Source: Paenibacillus pabuli NBRC 13638
GTDB lineage: Bacteria; Bacillota; Bacilli; Paenibacillales; Paenibacillaceae
Direction: 5' to 3'
Length of the DNA: 64,000 nucleotides
Assembly: GCF_001514495.1 (NCBI RefSeq)
Contig: NZ_BCNM01000001.1
Coordinates: forward strand, 186,001 to 250,000
Of the stretch, positions 42,094 to 51,238 are shown one piece after another. The notes under the pieces were generated by a model. That model was not told the origin of the DNA and did not search any database. It was given only the letters and a program-made list of their open reading frames with translations. Numbering within the stretch: the first letter of the stretch is position 1; the number at the start of each line of letters is the position of its first letter. A program made the translations under genes and the position numbers.

Positions 42094-43752
42094 ATGCAGC
42101 GGATGTTAATTGTAGATGATGAGCCGGTAATTTTGGATGGTCTTTATGCTTTCTTTCAAAAAGCGGATTTTCAGGATATGGAGATCATTAAGGCATATTC
42201 TGCCTTTGAAGCAATCGAGTGGTTGAATTCCGTCAAAATTGATATCGTACTCAGCGACATCTGTATGCCTGGCATGGATGGCATGGAGCTGATCGAGAAG
42301 ATTATGGATCGTTGGCCACGATGCAAAGTTTTGTTGCTGACAGGTCATAACGAATTTGATTATGCGCATCAAGCGATACGCAACCCTTGTGTTGTGGATT
42401 ACCTGTTAAAGACAGAGGGCATGAGTCATATTCGTGCAGCGGTAGAGCGAGCGTTAACACAAATATCGGAGGAAAATGATTTCCGTTACCAGCATGCCTG
42501 GTTTCGCAGCAAGCTGCCCAGGGCGCTGCCGCAGCTGCAAAGACAGCTGCTACTGGATCTCCTAAAACGAACAGAAAGACATGATATCGCCTCGGTTCAG
42601 GAAGAATTTGATGCAGTCCAGTTACCTTTCATGTCCAACGAGCCGGTAATCCCGGTCATCATACGGGTTGAGGAGTGGAACAACTATCAATCCCAGGCGG
42701 ACCGGAGTTTAATTCGTTATGCGGTTGCCAACGTTGCGGAGGAACTGCTTCAGGATAAGGCCAAAGTCAAAGCTATTGATCTGGATTATCAGGTGATCGC
42801 TTGCTTTGTTCAGCCCAATGCGGAGCCATCGAGCTTCCATACAGGACAGCAGGAGAAGTGGGAACAGACACTGCGTTTCGTCTATGGAACGCTGGAGTCC
42901 GTGCAGCAATCCTGTGCGGATTGTCTAAATCTGTCCGTCTCCATTATGGTGAGCGAACAGGCGGTGGAGTGGATGGAGCTAAGTCAGGCCATTGCACAGC
43001 TGCGCCTGTCGATCCATGAGGGCCCAGGACTTGGGATGGAGAAACTTCTTCGGGTCAAGGTGCAGCATGATTCGCCATACACCCCCAATATTTTGAATCA
43101 GCAGAGTGTTGCGACTCTTCATCTGGATCAGATTAGGCAGCACGTTACAGCAGGAGATCGGGAGTGGGTGGAGTCGTTTCACAAGTGGACAGAGGCTTCA
43201 AAAGAAGGACTTCAAGATCCATTCTTTCGAATGAAGATCTATTCAGGCGCAGGTAATGGACTGATTGAGCTTCTTCATGAACTTGGCCTGTTCGAATCGG
43301 CGATGAAGGAAATTGCGCTGTCTCGAATGCTTCATTTTGACATCCATACGCCTTGGTCTGATCTGGTAGTTTTCTATCAATCGGCATATGAATGGATCAT
43401 CTCCAAAAGAAGTGTTACACGCATCCATGACCAGTCGCAGATTCTCATTACTATTCATCATTATATCAAGCACCATCTGGAGGATGACCTTTCACTAACC
43501 CGAATTGCACAGGAGGTTTCCCTCAATCCGTCATATCTGTCCCGTTGGTACAAACGTATTACTGGCAAAGGCATATCCGACTATATCCATGACCGGCGCA
43601 TCGAGCGCAGCAAGGAATTACTTCTCGGCTCCACCTGCAAAATGCATGAAATATCCGCCAAGGTTGGATTTAGTGATCAGCATTATTTTTATCGATTCTT
43701 CAAAAAGGCCACTGGCTGCACGCCGCAGGAATATCGGGATCTGAAAAGTTAG
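42094..43752 (+). CDS. YesN-type response regulator with AraC DNA-binding domain, system 1
   Basis: A 552-residue regulator. The receiver domain (1-120) has acidic residues DDE at 8-10, phosphoacceptor Asp 55 in LSDICMPGMDG, and KTEGM. A long middle region of unknown fold (about 150-430) is common in Paenibacillus regulators of this class. The C-terminal AraC/XylS domain (about 445-550) has two helix-turn-helix units: LSLTRIAQEVSLNPSYLSRW and CKMHEISAKVGFSDQHYFYR. Phosphorylation by the adjacent kinase should make it activate the permease and binding-protein promoters, both of which carry the same 29-bp element. Confidence 0.88.
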   Translation: MQRMLIVDDEPVILDGLYAFFQKADFQDMEIIKAYSAFEAIEWLNSVKIDIVLSDICMPGMDGMELIEKIMDRWPRCKVLLLTGHNEFDYAHQAIRNPCVVDYLLKTEGMSHIRAAVERALTQISEENDFRYQHAWFRSKLPRALPQLQRQLLLDLLKRTERHDIASVQEEFDAVQLPFMSNEPVIPVIIRVEEWNNYQSQADRSLIRYAVANVAEELLQDKAKVKAIDLDYQVIACFVQPNAEPSSFHTGQQEKWEQTLRFVYGTLESVQQSCADCLNLSVSIMVSEQAVEWMELSQAIAQLRLSIHEGPGLGMEKLLRVKVQHDSPYTPNILNQQSVATLHLDQIRQHVTAGDREWVESFHKWTEASKEGLQDPFFRMKIYSGAGNGLIELLHELGLFESAMKEIALSRMLHFDIHTPWSDLVVFYQSAYEWIISKRSVTRIHDQSQILITIHHYIKHHLEDDLSLTRIAQEVSLNPSYLSRWYKRITGKGISDYIHDRRIERSKELLLGSTCKMHEISAKVGFSDQHYFYRFFKKATGCTPQEYRDLKS

Positions 43753-43774
43753 ATCAAGTCTGAAATGGTAAATC

Positions 43775-43831
43775 AAAGATACCGAATGTCAACGGGGTAC
43801 ACTCGAAGTGATAGCGCTTTCTTTATACAAT
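43775..43831 (+). promoter_or_regulatory. Activator element and promoter of the system 1 binding-protein gene
   Basis: The element at 43775-43803 begins AAAGATACC and ends TACACT; 22 of 29 bases equal the copy at 38370-38398. TACAAT (43826-43831) starts 23 bases after its end, the same spacing as in the permease promoter. A cre-like stretch, TGATAGCGCTTTCT (43809-43822), fills the spacer just before the -10 and could allow CcpA to block the polymerase. The separate promoter would raise the lipoprotein level above that of the permeases. Confidence 0.65.
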
Positions 43832-43870
43832 AAAATTATACCTCACGGGGGAATAAAAAGGGGGATTCGC

Positions 43871-45514
43871 ATGAACATGTCACTAAAGAAATTCTCATTG
43901 TTAACCTTAACCATGGTACTGGCAACCACGCTTGCAGCCTGTTCATCCGGTACGGGTAGTGCTGAGAATGAAGTCCAGCCGAATGCACAGCAGGATGCCG
44001 GAGGGCCGCTTACGAAATATGATCCACCTATCAAATTAACATCAACCATGAATGAAACCGGGAAAGAATCGCTTGCTGAAGGCGATACACACGCCAATAA
44101 CATTTGGATCAGAGGATACAAGGACGAGCTGGGAATCGATGTCACCTACGACTGGATTGTCCCGGATGCCAATTATAACGACAAAATGAACGTCACCCTG
44201 GCTAGTGGCGATTTGCCGGATGTATTGAAAGTGAGTGCTGTGCAGTTTGAGCAGCTGCATGAAGCGGGGATGCTGGAAGATTTAACCGAGGTCTATGATA
44301 AGTATGCATCCGATCTGGTTAAGGAATTTATGTCTGCTGAGGATGGAGCAGGTTTGAAGCCAGTAACCAAGGAAGGGAAAATATATGCAATGGTCAGTTT
44401 CCCAGGCTCGCTGGATTCCTCGGATATGATCTGGATTCGTCAGGATTGGTTGAAGAAGGTCGGACTTGAAGCACCAAAATCTATGCAGGACGTTATCCAG
44501 ATTGCGGAAGCCTTCACCTTTGAAGATCCGGACGGAAATGGCAAAAATGACACGTATGGTATTGCACTCAACAAGGATTTGCCAATTAATGCGTTCCTGC
44601 TCGGTTATCATGGTTATCTCGAAACCTGGATTAAGGATGCTTCGGGTCAGGTTGTGAATGGTACCATTCAGCCTGAGGTGAAGGAAGGATTACGTGAACT
44701 GCAAAATCTGTATTCGAAGGGTGTAATCGATCCCGAGTTTGGTGTTAAGGATTTTACGAAGATGATGGAAGATGTGAATGCAGGCAAATCAGGCATGTTC
44801 TTCCTGCCACAATGGGCGCCATTTCAGGTTAGCAGCATGATCAAGAAGGATAAGAATGTGGACTGGCTGCCATACCCGGTTCAATCGATCGACGATCAAC
44901 CTGCCAAAACGCAGAATCACTTAAGCTTGGGTGGCATATTTGCCGTACGTAAAGGCTATGAGCATCCGGAAGCATTGATCAAGCTGCTGAATTTCCAGGC
45001 AGAGAAAATGTTTGGTGAGTCGGCCAAGGAAGAGCGTGCTGCGTATTTAAATGGCTTGACCGGACTTGGTTTTCATAATGCGACCGTATCCAATCTGCCT
45101 GCCAACAAAAACGTGAAGGCACAGGATGAGGTTGAGCAGGCGCTCAAAACGGGAGATACATCTGGATTAGAGCTTGAAGCGAAGCTGTTCTACGATGATA
45201 TTATGGATTACCGCAATGGGAATCTGGATAAGTGGCATATGGAACGTATTTTTGGACCGGAAAGCTCGCAGGGCGTAATTAAATATTATCGGGATAACGA
45301 CCTGATTGTCATGAATGAATTTATCTACGCCCCAACGAGAACCATGAATACGAAACAGGCAACCCTGGATAAACTGCGTGCTGAGACGTTTCTGAAAATC
45401 ATCTACGGCAACCTGTCTATTGACGAGTTCGATAACTTTGTTGCAAATTGGAAAAAGCTTGGTGGTGACCAGATCACTCAGGAAGTGAATGAAGTCATTA
45501 ATGCGAATAAATAA
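43871..45514 (+). CDS. Extracellular sugar-binding lipoprotein (LplA-like), system 1
   Basis: A 547-residue family 1-type solute-binding lipoprotein. The lipobox is LAAC with lipidated Cys 24, followed by a Ser/Gly-rich linker. The body has features of the long LplA group: LASGDLPDVLKVS, FEDPDGNGKNDTYGIALN (a calcium-site-like DPDGNGK loop) and a C-terminal all-helical lobe. It captures oligosaccharides for the two permeases upstream. ATG 43871 was chosen because AAAGGGGG lies seven bases before it; an in-frame ATG at 43808 starts in the promoter region. It has its own promoter and a strong terminator. Confidence 0.9.
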   Translation: MNMSLKKFSLLTLTMVLATTLAACSSGTGSAENEVQPNAQQDAGGPLTKYDPPIKLTSTMNETGKESLAEGDTHANNIWIRGYKDELGIDVTYDWIVPDANYNDKMNVTLASGDLPDVLKVSAVQFEQLHEAGMLEDLTEVYDKYASDLVKEFMSAEDGAGLKPVTKEGKIYAMVSFPGSLDSSDMIWIRQDWLKKVGLEAPKSMQDVIQIAEAFTFEDPDGNGKNDTYGIALNKDLPINAFLLGYHGYLETWIKDASGQVVNGTIQPEVKEGLRELQNLYSKGVIDPEFGVKDFTKMMEDVNAGKSGMFFLPQWAPFQVSSMIKKDKNVDWLPYPVQSIDDQPAKTQNHLSLGGIFAVRKGYEHPEALIKLLNFQAEKMFGESAKEERAAYLNGLTGLGFHNATVSNLPANKNVKAQDEVEQALKTGDTSGLELEAKLFYDDIMDYRNGNLDKWHMERIFGPESSQGVIKYYRDNDLIVMNEFIYAPTRTMNTKQATLDKLRAETFLKIIYGNLSIDEFDNFVANWKKLGGDQITQEVNEVINANK

Positions 45515-45529
45515 AGCTTAAGGCACAGC

Positions 45530-45568
45530 AAATGCCACTCTGCGTACGATACGCAGAGTGGCATTTTT
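45530..45568 (+). terminator. Strong terminator after the system 1 binding-protein gene
   Basis: Perfect 17-bp stem (AAATGCCACTCTGCGTA at 45530-45546, TACGCAGAGTGGCATTT at 45550-45566) with a 3-base loop, then a T-run. It can also act on the minus strand for the response-regulator gene of system 2. Confidence 0.92.
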
Positions 45569-45660
45569 TACTGCAGCGAGAAACATATGAATCAGAAGAA
45601 TTATATCCACAAACAGAGTATGACCTTATGTTATTTCGCTTTTCGCATCGGGTACACTGT

Positions 45661-47271
45661 TCAGCCCGTTTCATGAGCGCCTTCTTTCTGCTTCTTGCGA
45701 TATTCATTGGGGCTGCAGCCCATCTCTTGCTTAAACAGTTTGGTGAAGTGAGAGTAGTTGGTATAGCCGACATTGCCAGCAATGGTATGTACCGATTGTG
45801 CGGTGGTCTCCAGCAAATGTCGGGCCGCCACAAGACGGGTATGAATGACATAATGTCCCAGTGAAATTCCCATCTCCTTCTTGAACAGCCTTGCCAGATA
45901 ATCCGGATTCAGATAAACCATCTCCCCCAGATTATTCCTCGTTAAATCTTCTCCATAGTGATTGCGTATATAATGGGTAATCTCATGTACAACCGACTTG
46001 GGCTGCTCGGCAGCATTCAGATATTCTGCAGCCGTATTAACCAGGTAGGCAATATAGGATTGCATATCTTCAATAGAATGCAGAGATTGCATGAACAGTT
46101 GATCATTCGTTTTGCCCATGTACAGCTTATGCACTTCGATCTCTTTACTTTTCAATTGGGCATACACGAGTTGTACCAGATCAAGACGCAACAGACTCAG
46201 AACAGCAGTACCTACCACACCTTCACGGACAAGTTGATGCATATAACGTCCTGTTTCATCCAGAAAAGCCTGGAAGCGATTTTCATTCAGCAATTGCTCC
46301 AGTAGTCCCAGATCAGGGGGTGTGTAATTCAATTCGGGTCTATTATAGTTTTCCAGTAAAAAGGTTTGGTTGCGGTGTTTGATACGTTCTTCATTCATAA
46401 GCAGCAACTCATTAATGGTATGACGAATCTGACCCAGCGGCAGAGAAAACCCGATACTACAGCAAACATCGGACTTTAGGTAATTGTTAACCTCCGGGAT
46501 GAACGAACCGCACATGGATTCGATGAGCTGTGCATCCGGAGCTCTGTTCCACTTTATAATGATCATCCAGTTATGATCCTTGATTTCGGTAATGGCTTCA
46601 ATGGTGAACAAAGCATTCTGAAACCGTTCAACCATTACATTCAAACAAGCGTAGTCAAACAGGTTTTTGTCCGTCTTGCCCAGCGTATGATCATACGGAA
46701 ACAGGTTAACCAGAATAGGTACAAACAAATCCGTTGTTTCGTAAGGCAGATGTTGTTCGGTTAAAAAGGCAGAAACGTCGCCAGGGCTGGAAGGAAAGGC
46801 TTTACCGGAGATTAGCCTCCGCCAGCTGTCCTCAATCAGTTTGCTTCTATTTTTCTGCCACAGTTCACCCTCATGAATGGCTTTCTCAATGAACTGCTGG
46901 TCTCGGGCTTTGGCAACCGCCTTTTGAATAATGAGAGTCAACTTGTCAAATTCAATAGGCTTCAGAAAATAATCAAAGCTTTGCAGTTCAATTGCTTTTT
47001 GCGCATAATTAAAGTCGGCATAATTGGTGAGAAAGATCGTTTGTACGCTATGCGATTCCTCCCGGACCCATGCGAGCAGTTCCAGACCGCTTCCTTGGGG
47101 CATCTCAATATCGCAAATGAGGATCTGTACCGGATGGTTTTGCAAAATCTCTTTGGCTTGTGCAATATTGTAGGCTGTGAATATGGTGTTGATCCCCAAG
47201 GCTCCCCAATCAATTTTCTTTTCCAAAGCCATTACAACAAAGTAATCATCATCAACCAGCAATGCATTCAT
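45661..47271 (-). CDS. YesN-type response regulator with AraC domain, system 2
   Basis: A 536-residue regulator. The receiver domain has DDD at 7-9 and phosphoacceptor Asp 54 in ICDIEMPQGSG, with Lys in LKPIEF. A long middle region precedes an AraC/XylS domain (about 430-530) with LTRNNLGEMVYLNPDYLARL and QSVHTIAGNVGYTNYSHFTK. The start codon overlaps the kinase gene by 20 bases, and GAGAGGTGAC is a good ribosome site inside it. It is paired with the kinase at 47252-49003 and lies divergent from the ABC genes at 49339, its probable targets. Confidence 0.88.
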   Translation of the reverse strand: MNALLVDDDYFVVMALEKKIDWGALGINTIFTAYNIAQAKEILQNHPVQILICDIEMPQGSGLELLAWVREESHSVQTIFLTNYADFNYAQKAIELQSFDYFLKPIEFDKLTLIIQKAVAKARDQQFIEKAIHEGELWQKNRSKLIEDSWRRLISGKAFPSSPGDVSAFLTEQHLPYETTDLFVPILVNLFPYDHTLGKTDKNLFDYACLNVMVERFQNALFTIEAITEIKDHNWMIIIKWNRAPDAQLIESMCGSFIPEVNNYLKSDVCCSIGFSLPLGQIRHTINELLLMNEERIKHRNQTFLLENYNRPELNYTPPDLGLLEQLLNENRFQAFLDETGRYMHQLVREGVVGTAVLSLLRLDLVQLVYAQLKSKEIEVHKLYMGKTNDQLFMQSLHSIEDMQSYIAYLVNTAAEYLNAAEQPKSVVHEITHYIRNHYGEDLTRNNLGEMVYLNPDYLARLFKKEMGISLGHYVIHTRLVAARHLLETTAQSVHTIAGNVGYTNYSHFTKLFKQEMGCSPNEYRKKQKEGAHETG

Positions 47272-49003
47272 GGTTTGTCACCTCTCCCGAAGCTTCTGAA
47301 TTCAGTATTATTTTAGGCAAGGAAAGCGTAATGCGAGCGCCATTTGCGTCGTTTGCAAACGTAATAGTCGCTTCATCTCGATAAAGCAACTCCAAACGTT
47401 GAATGGTATTCATAATGCCGATCCGGTGGCCACCCGTTTGTTCCAGTGCTTCTCCGCGCATCAGTGCATCAAGAATTTCCGGCCGGAAACCCGGTCCTGT
47501 ATCGGAGATTTCGATGAGCACATGATCATCATTTTCCTGTTGTTGCTCAGTTACGGATAAAGTAATACATAATTCCCGGTCTCGGGAGACTCCATATTTG
47601 ACGGCATTTTCAATGAAGGTCTGAATAACGAGAGGTGGCACAGCGATACCCGTGATCGCCTCGGACTGTTCAATCCGGTAGGAAAAAGCATCGCGGTAAC
47701 GTGATTTCTGGATGTCCAGAAACGTTCTCACATGTTCAATCTCATCCTCCAGCAGAACGAAATTCTCGCCACTTTGAAAGATATAACGGAAGTATCGGGA
47801 CGTAGCCAAGGCCATACTTTCAATCTCCTCGTACATTTGCATCTGTGCCATACTATACATGCTCGTCAAACAATTCAGGAAGAAGTGGGGTTTGATCTGC
47901 AATTTCATATAGTCCAAACGTATTTTCTGTTTCTCCAATTCCTGCTCATAGCGATCAATCTTGAACCGTTTAATCTGGACCACCAGTTCCTTGAACTGTG
48001 CATTGACCTGCTCGAGCTCCATAATCCGGCTGCTCTTGAAGTCTGTTGCTTCATCGCCTTCGTTGATACGCGCGAGATTTTTGGAAAATCGCTGAATGGG
48101 AACAAGCAGATTTTTTCTGAAAAACATCATAATTGCGCTTAACGAGGAGGTTACAATCAGGAAAAGCAGCATTATGAGCAGCTGAGCCACCATGATTTTC
48201 TCAAAAGCACCAAATTTGATGACCATTCGCGCGCTGAAATCCGCATTCGAGAAGTCACTGCTAACGACATTGTTTGGCTGGAGCACATCCATGAAGGAAG
48301 GCTTCGGTTCCACTGTGATTTCTCCTCTGGCAGGTCCCGAAAGCTGCATGCCACTTTCATCCACCAGAGAGGCGTATCCGTTAGCACCCAGATTAATTTG
48401 TTGCAAAGGAGCAATCAGATCATCCGCGGATATTAACGCAATAAGATACCGATTGTAGTACGGCACAATATTGATAAGATAAGAAGTACCGTTTACATGA
48501 AGCGGTGTCCAATGGGAGTAGAACTTCTCATATACCCCTTTATCACGGGTTAATGTGATGATCTGTCTTTTCACTTCTGAATAATCCGAATAAGAGATGC
48601 TTATTGGCGCGCAGTTGAGGAAGTACTCACTGTTCTCCAAATAATAAAAGAAATTATACGACTGCCCGTAGTTTCGCTGTAGTTCGGCGAAGAGCAAATG
48701 TAGTTTCTCGTTGGCCTTTAGGAACGGAATACTGTTCACGCCATATGTATTCATGTTGTCGAGATTCTCGTCATTGGCTAGCGTCCATCCCATGAAATGA
48801 TTAATGTAGGCAAAATCATGATTAATGCGATTGATGTACAGATCTGCAGTGTCCTGCAAATATTGGGCAGATTGCTGCTTGACCAGGGAGATCGAAGCGA
48901 TGCTGATAATCAGATCCAGTACGAACACGACAAATGAAATGACAAACATCATGCGGATATAATGCCGAATGGGGTAGGGCTTGATGGCGTTCAAGTTTGC
49001 CAT
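47252..49003 (-). CDS. YesM-type membrane sensor histidine kinase, system 2
   Basis: A 583-residue kinase with two membrane helices (about 20-42 and 270-292), an extracellular Cache-like sensor region with LQDTADLYINRINHDFAYI, a HAMP domain (KNLLVPIQRFSKNLARINEG), and the His_kinase domain LQIKPHFFLNCLTSMYSM with His 373. The ATPase domain has PPLVIQTFIENAVKYG and ISDTGPGF, both more canonical than in the system 1 kinase. ATG 49003 was chosen over TTG 49009. The gene overlaps the next one in the same operon. The inducing sugar is unknown. Confidence 0.88.
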   Translation of the reverse strand: MANLNAIKPYPIRHYIRMMFVISFVVFVLDLIISIASISLVKQQSAQYLQDTADLYINRINHDFAYINHFMGWTLANDENLDNMNTYGVNSIPFLKANEKLHLLFAELQRNYGQSYNFFYYLENSEYFLNCAPISISYSDYSEVKRQIITLTRDKGVYEKFYSHWTPLHVNGTSYLINIVPYYNRYLIALISADDLIAPLQQINLGANGYASLVDESGMQLSGPARGEITVEPKPSFMDVLQPNNVVSSDFSNADFSARMVIKFGAFEKIMVAQLLIMLLFLIVTSSLSAIMMFFRKNLLVPIQRFSKNLARINEGDEATDFKSSRIMELEQVNAQFKELVVQIKRFKIDRYEQELEKQKIRLDYMKLQIKPHFFLNCLTSMYSMAQMQMYEEIESMALATSRYFRYIFQSGENFVLLEDEIEHVRTFLDIQKSRYRDAFSYRIEQSEAITGIAVPPLVIQTFIENAVKYGVSRDRELCITLSVTEQQQENDDHVLIEISDTGPGFRPEILDALMRGEALEQTGGHRIGIMNTIQRLELLYRDEATITFANDANGARITLSLPKIILNSEASGEVTNHECIAG

Positions 49004-49114
49004 GAACAATGCACCACTTTCTGGATTGTTTCGTTATGAATGCGCTTTAATATCTCAGGAATAGTATAAAACCTTTGCGGGAAAAAAGCATAAAGATTTG
49101 CCTCTTTTGGTTCA

Positions 49115-49265
49115 GAAGTCCGGAATACACACATGAAAGTCTGGATAACGATATGTTTTTGCTCGCTAGTAATCTGATTTTCTAGTAAAAAGCCAAAAGG
49201 GAACGACAGAAGTCCGAATTCCGTCCTTAGGGGTCCGATAAAGAGAAGGGGAAGCAGTTTATACT
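49115..49265 (+). promoter_or_regulatory. Promoter region of ABC system 2 with repeated TCCG boxes
   Basis: The gap 49004-49338 has AGAAGTCCGGAAT (49115-49127) and AGAAGTCCGAATT (49209-49221) 94 bases apart, plus GGGGTCCGAT (49230-49239), 21 bases after the second box. A -10 box TATACT is at 49260-49265, and no good -35 is present. The last two boxes therefore abut the -35 region, the same geometry as in the system 1 promoters. They are candidate sites of the response regulator encoded at 45661-47271. I see nothing else in this gap. Confidence 0.5.
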
Positions 49266-49338
49266 GAAGCTATTCCAGAGAAGACAGGTCCAATCGGAAA
49301 AGCAGCATCAGTATACTTACAGGAGGGAAGAAAGAACC

Positions 49339-50262
49339 ATGAGGACCAATCCGCTATATATCGGAAAAACGATGGAGAGAATTAGGCGAAACTGGGGGCT
49401 TTACGTTTTGCTTTTTCCAGCTGTTCTGTTGACGATTTTATTTGCCTATAAGCCGATGTACGGCGTGATCATTGCATTTAAGGATTATAGCCCAGCGTCA
49501 GGAATCGGAGGCAGCCCATGGGCTGGATTCAAGTACTTTGAGAAATTTTTCCATTCCTATCAATTCACTAATACGATACGCAACACACTTGTGATCAGCC
49601 TGTACAGCTTGGCTACGTTTCCGATCCCAATTATGCTTGCACTATTGGTGAACCAGATGAGAGCGGGGAGGTTTAAGCGATTTTTCCAGACCGTCTCCTA
49701 TATGCCTCACTTTATTTCGACGGTAGTTATGGTCGGGTTAATGCTGATCCTGTTCTCGCCGAGTACAGGACTCGTTGGTAATATGTATCAGTTGTTTGGG
49801 GCACAAGCCCCGGATTTAATGGGTTCATCGGCTCTGTTCAGCAGTGTGTATGTGTGGTCTGACGTGTGGCAGCATGTCGGGTGGGACAGCATTATCTATA
49901 TTGCGGCATTGTCTGCCGTAGATCCTAGCCTCTATGAAGCGGCAACTGTGGATGGGGCAAGCCGCTGGCACAAGGTTCGTTATATTGATATTCCGATGCT
50001 GCTGCCGACGGCTATCACGCTGCTTATTCTACGGATGGGCGGATTACTTGGCGTAGGATTTGAAAAGGTTTATCTGATGCAGAACGACCTGAATATTCTC
50101 TCAAGTGAGATTTTGTCCACTTATGTATACAAAATCGGGTTGCTGAGCAGTCAATACAGCTTCTCCTCGGCAATCAACCTGTTTAACACGGTCATTAATT
50201 TTATTTTGCTAATTCTGGTCAATCAGTTGTCCAAGAAATACAGTGAGAACAGTCTATGGTAG
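49339..50262 (+). CDS. Carbohydrate ABC transporter permease 1 (LplB-like), system 2
   Basis: A 307-residue LplB-type permease with six helices; the coupling loop is EAATVDGASRWHKVRYIDIP (about residue 198). The opening RNWGLYVLLFPAVLLTILF and the YKPMYGVIIAFKDYSP segment are standard for this family. It follows AGGAGGG at a suitable distance. Its stop codon overlaps the longest open frame of the next gene, but the true start of that gene lies 16 bases after it. No ATPase gene is present in the operon, so a shared MsmX-like ATPase is expected. Confidence 0.9.
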   Translation: MRTNPLYIGKTMERIRRNWGLYVLLFPAVLLTILFAYKPMYGVIIAFKDYSPASGIGGSPWAGFKYFEKFFHSYQFTNTIRNTLVISLYSLATFPIPIMLALLVNQMRAGRFKRFFQTVSYMPHFISTVVMVGLMLILFSPSTGLVGNMYQLFGAQAPDLMGSSALFSSVYVWSDVWQHVGWDSIIYIAALSAVDPSLYEAATVDGASRWHKVRYIDIPMLLPTAITLLILRMGGLLGVGFEKVYLMQNDLNILSSEILSTYVYKIGLLSSQYSFSSAINLFNTVINFILLILVNQLSKKYSENSLW

Positions 50263-50278
50263 AAGGGAGACAAACGAA

Positions 50279-51199
50279 ATGAGCGTTATGGAGCCAGCAG
50301 CAGTGACCGGAACTCCCAAAGTTAAACGACGATCACGCATTACGATTGCGGAAGCCATATTGTATGCTTTTGCTATACTTTTCCTGATTGCAGTCATCTA
50401 TCCGATTTATTTTATTATCATAGCCTCATTCAGTGATCCTTCCGCCGTAGCTAACGGACAGGTGTGGGTCTTTCCCAAAGGTTTTACACTGGAAGGGTAT
50501 AAGGAACTGCTGCGACATGAGAATATCTGGATTGGATATCGAAACACCATTCTATACACGGTGGTAGGAACGCTCTTCGGACTTGTTGTTAATATCTCGG
50601 CGGCTTATGCCTTATCGAGAAAAGATCTGGTCGGACGAAAATTTTTCTCGCTGTTCTTTATCTTTACGATGTTCTTTAGTGGCGGATTGATTCCAACTTT
50701 TCTGACTATTCGCGACTTTCATCTCTACAATACGTTCCTGGTGATGGTGCTTCCGTTCTCTGTCGTGGTGTTCGATATGATCGTCGCCCGTACTTTCTTC
50801 CAAACCAGCATTCCGGGAGATCTGTGGGAAGCGGCCCAGATCGATGGCTGCGGAAATCTGCGATATTTCGTGCTGATTGTATTGCCGTTGTCCAAAGCGA
50901 TCATCGCGGTTCTGGGATTATGGATTGCTGTAGGATATTGGAATTCGTATTTTAACGCCCTGATATACCTGAAAGACCCTAATCTGTACCCGCTTCAATT
51001 AATTCTGCGTAACATTCTCATCACGAATCAGATGCAATCCGGCATGGGAACCGGGGAGGCAGCACAAGTCGCCCTGCGTCTTGCGAATCTGATGAGGTAT
51101 TCCGTTATTATTATCGCTACCATTCCAATTATGTGTGTTTATCCGTTCATCCAAAAATATTTCAATCAGGGGGTGATGATCGGCGCAGTGAAAGAATAA
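50279..51199 (+). CDS. Carbohydrate ABC transporter permease 2 (YtcP-like), system 2
   Basis: A 306-residue permease with a short polar N-terminus, then six helices. The coupling loop is EAAQIDGCGNLRYFVLIVLP and the C-terminus VYPFIQKYFNQGVMIGAVKE is typical. ATG 50279 follows GAAGGGAG by eight bases; the longer open frame reaching back into the upstream gene lacks a ribosome site. It works with the permease at 49339 and the lipoprotein at 51239. Confidence 0.9.
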   Translation: MSVMEPAAVTGTPKVKRRSRITIAEAILYAFAILFLIAVIYPIYFIIIASFSDPSAVANGQVWVFPKGFTLEGYKELLRHENIWIGYRNTILYTVVGTLFGLVVNISAAYALSRKDLVGRKFFSLFFIFTMFFSGGLIPTFLTIRDFHLYNTFLVMVLPFSVVVFDMIVARTFFQTSIPGDLWEAAQIDGCGNLRYFVLIVLPLSKAIIAVLGLWIAVGYWNSYFNALIYLKDPNLYPLQLILRNILITNQMQSGMGTGEAAQVALRLANLMRYSVIIIATIPIMCVYPFIQKYFNQGVMIGAVKE

Positions 51200-51238
51200 G
51201 GCGGATTGTAATTCATTACGAATCAAGGGGGTTCCCAC

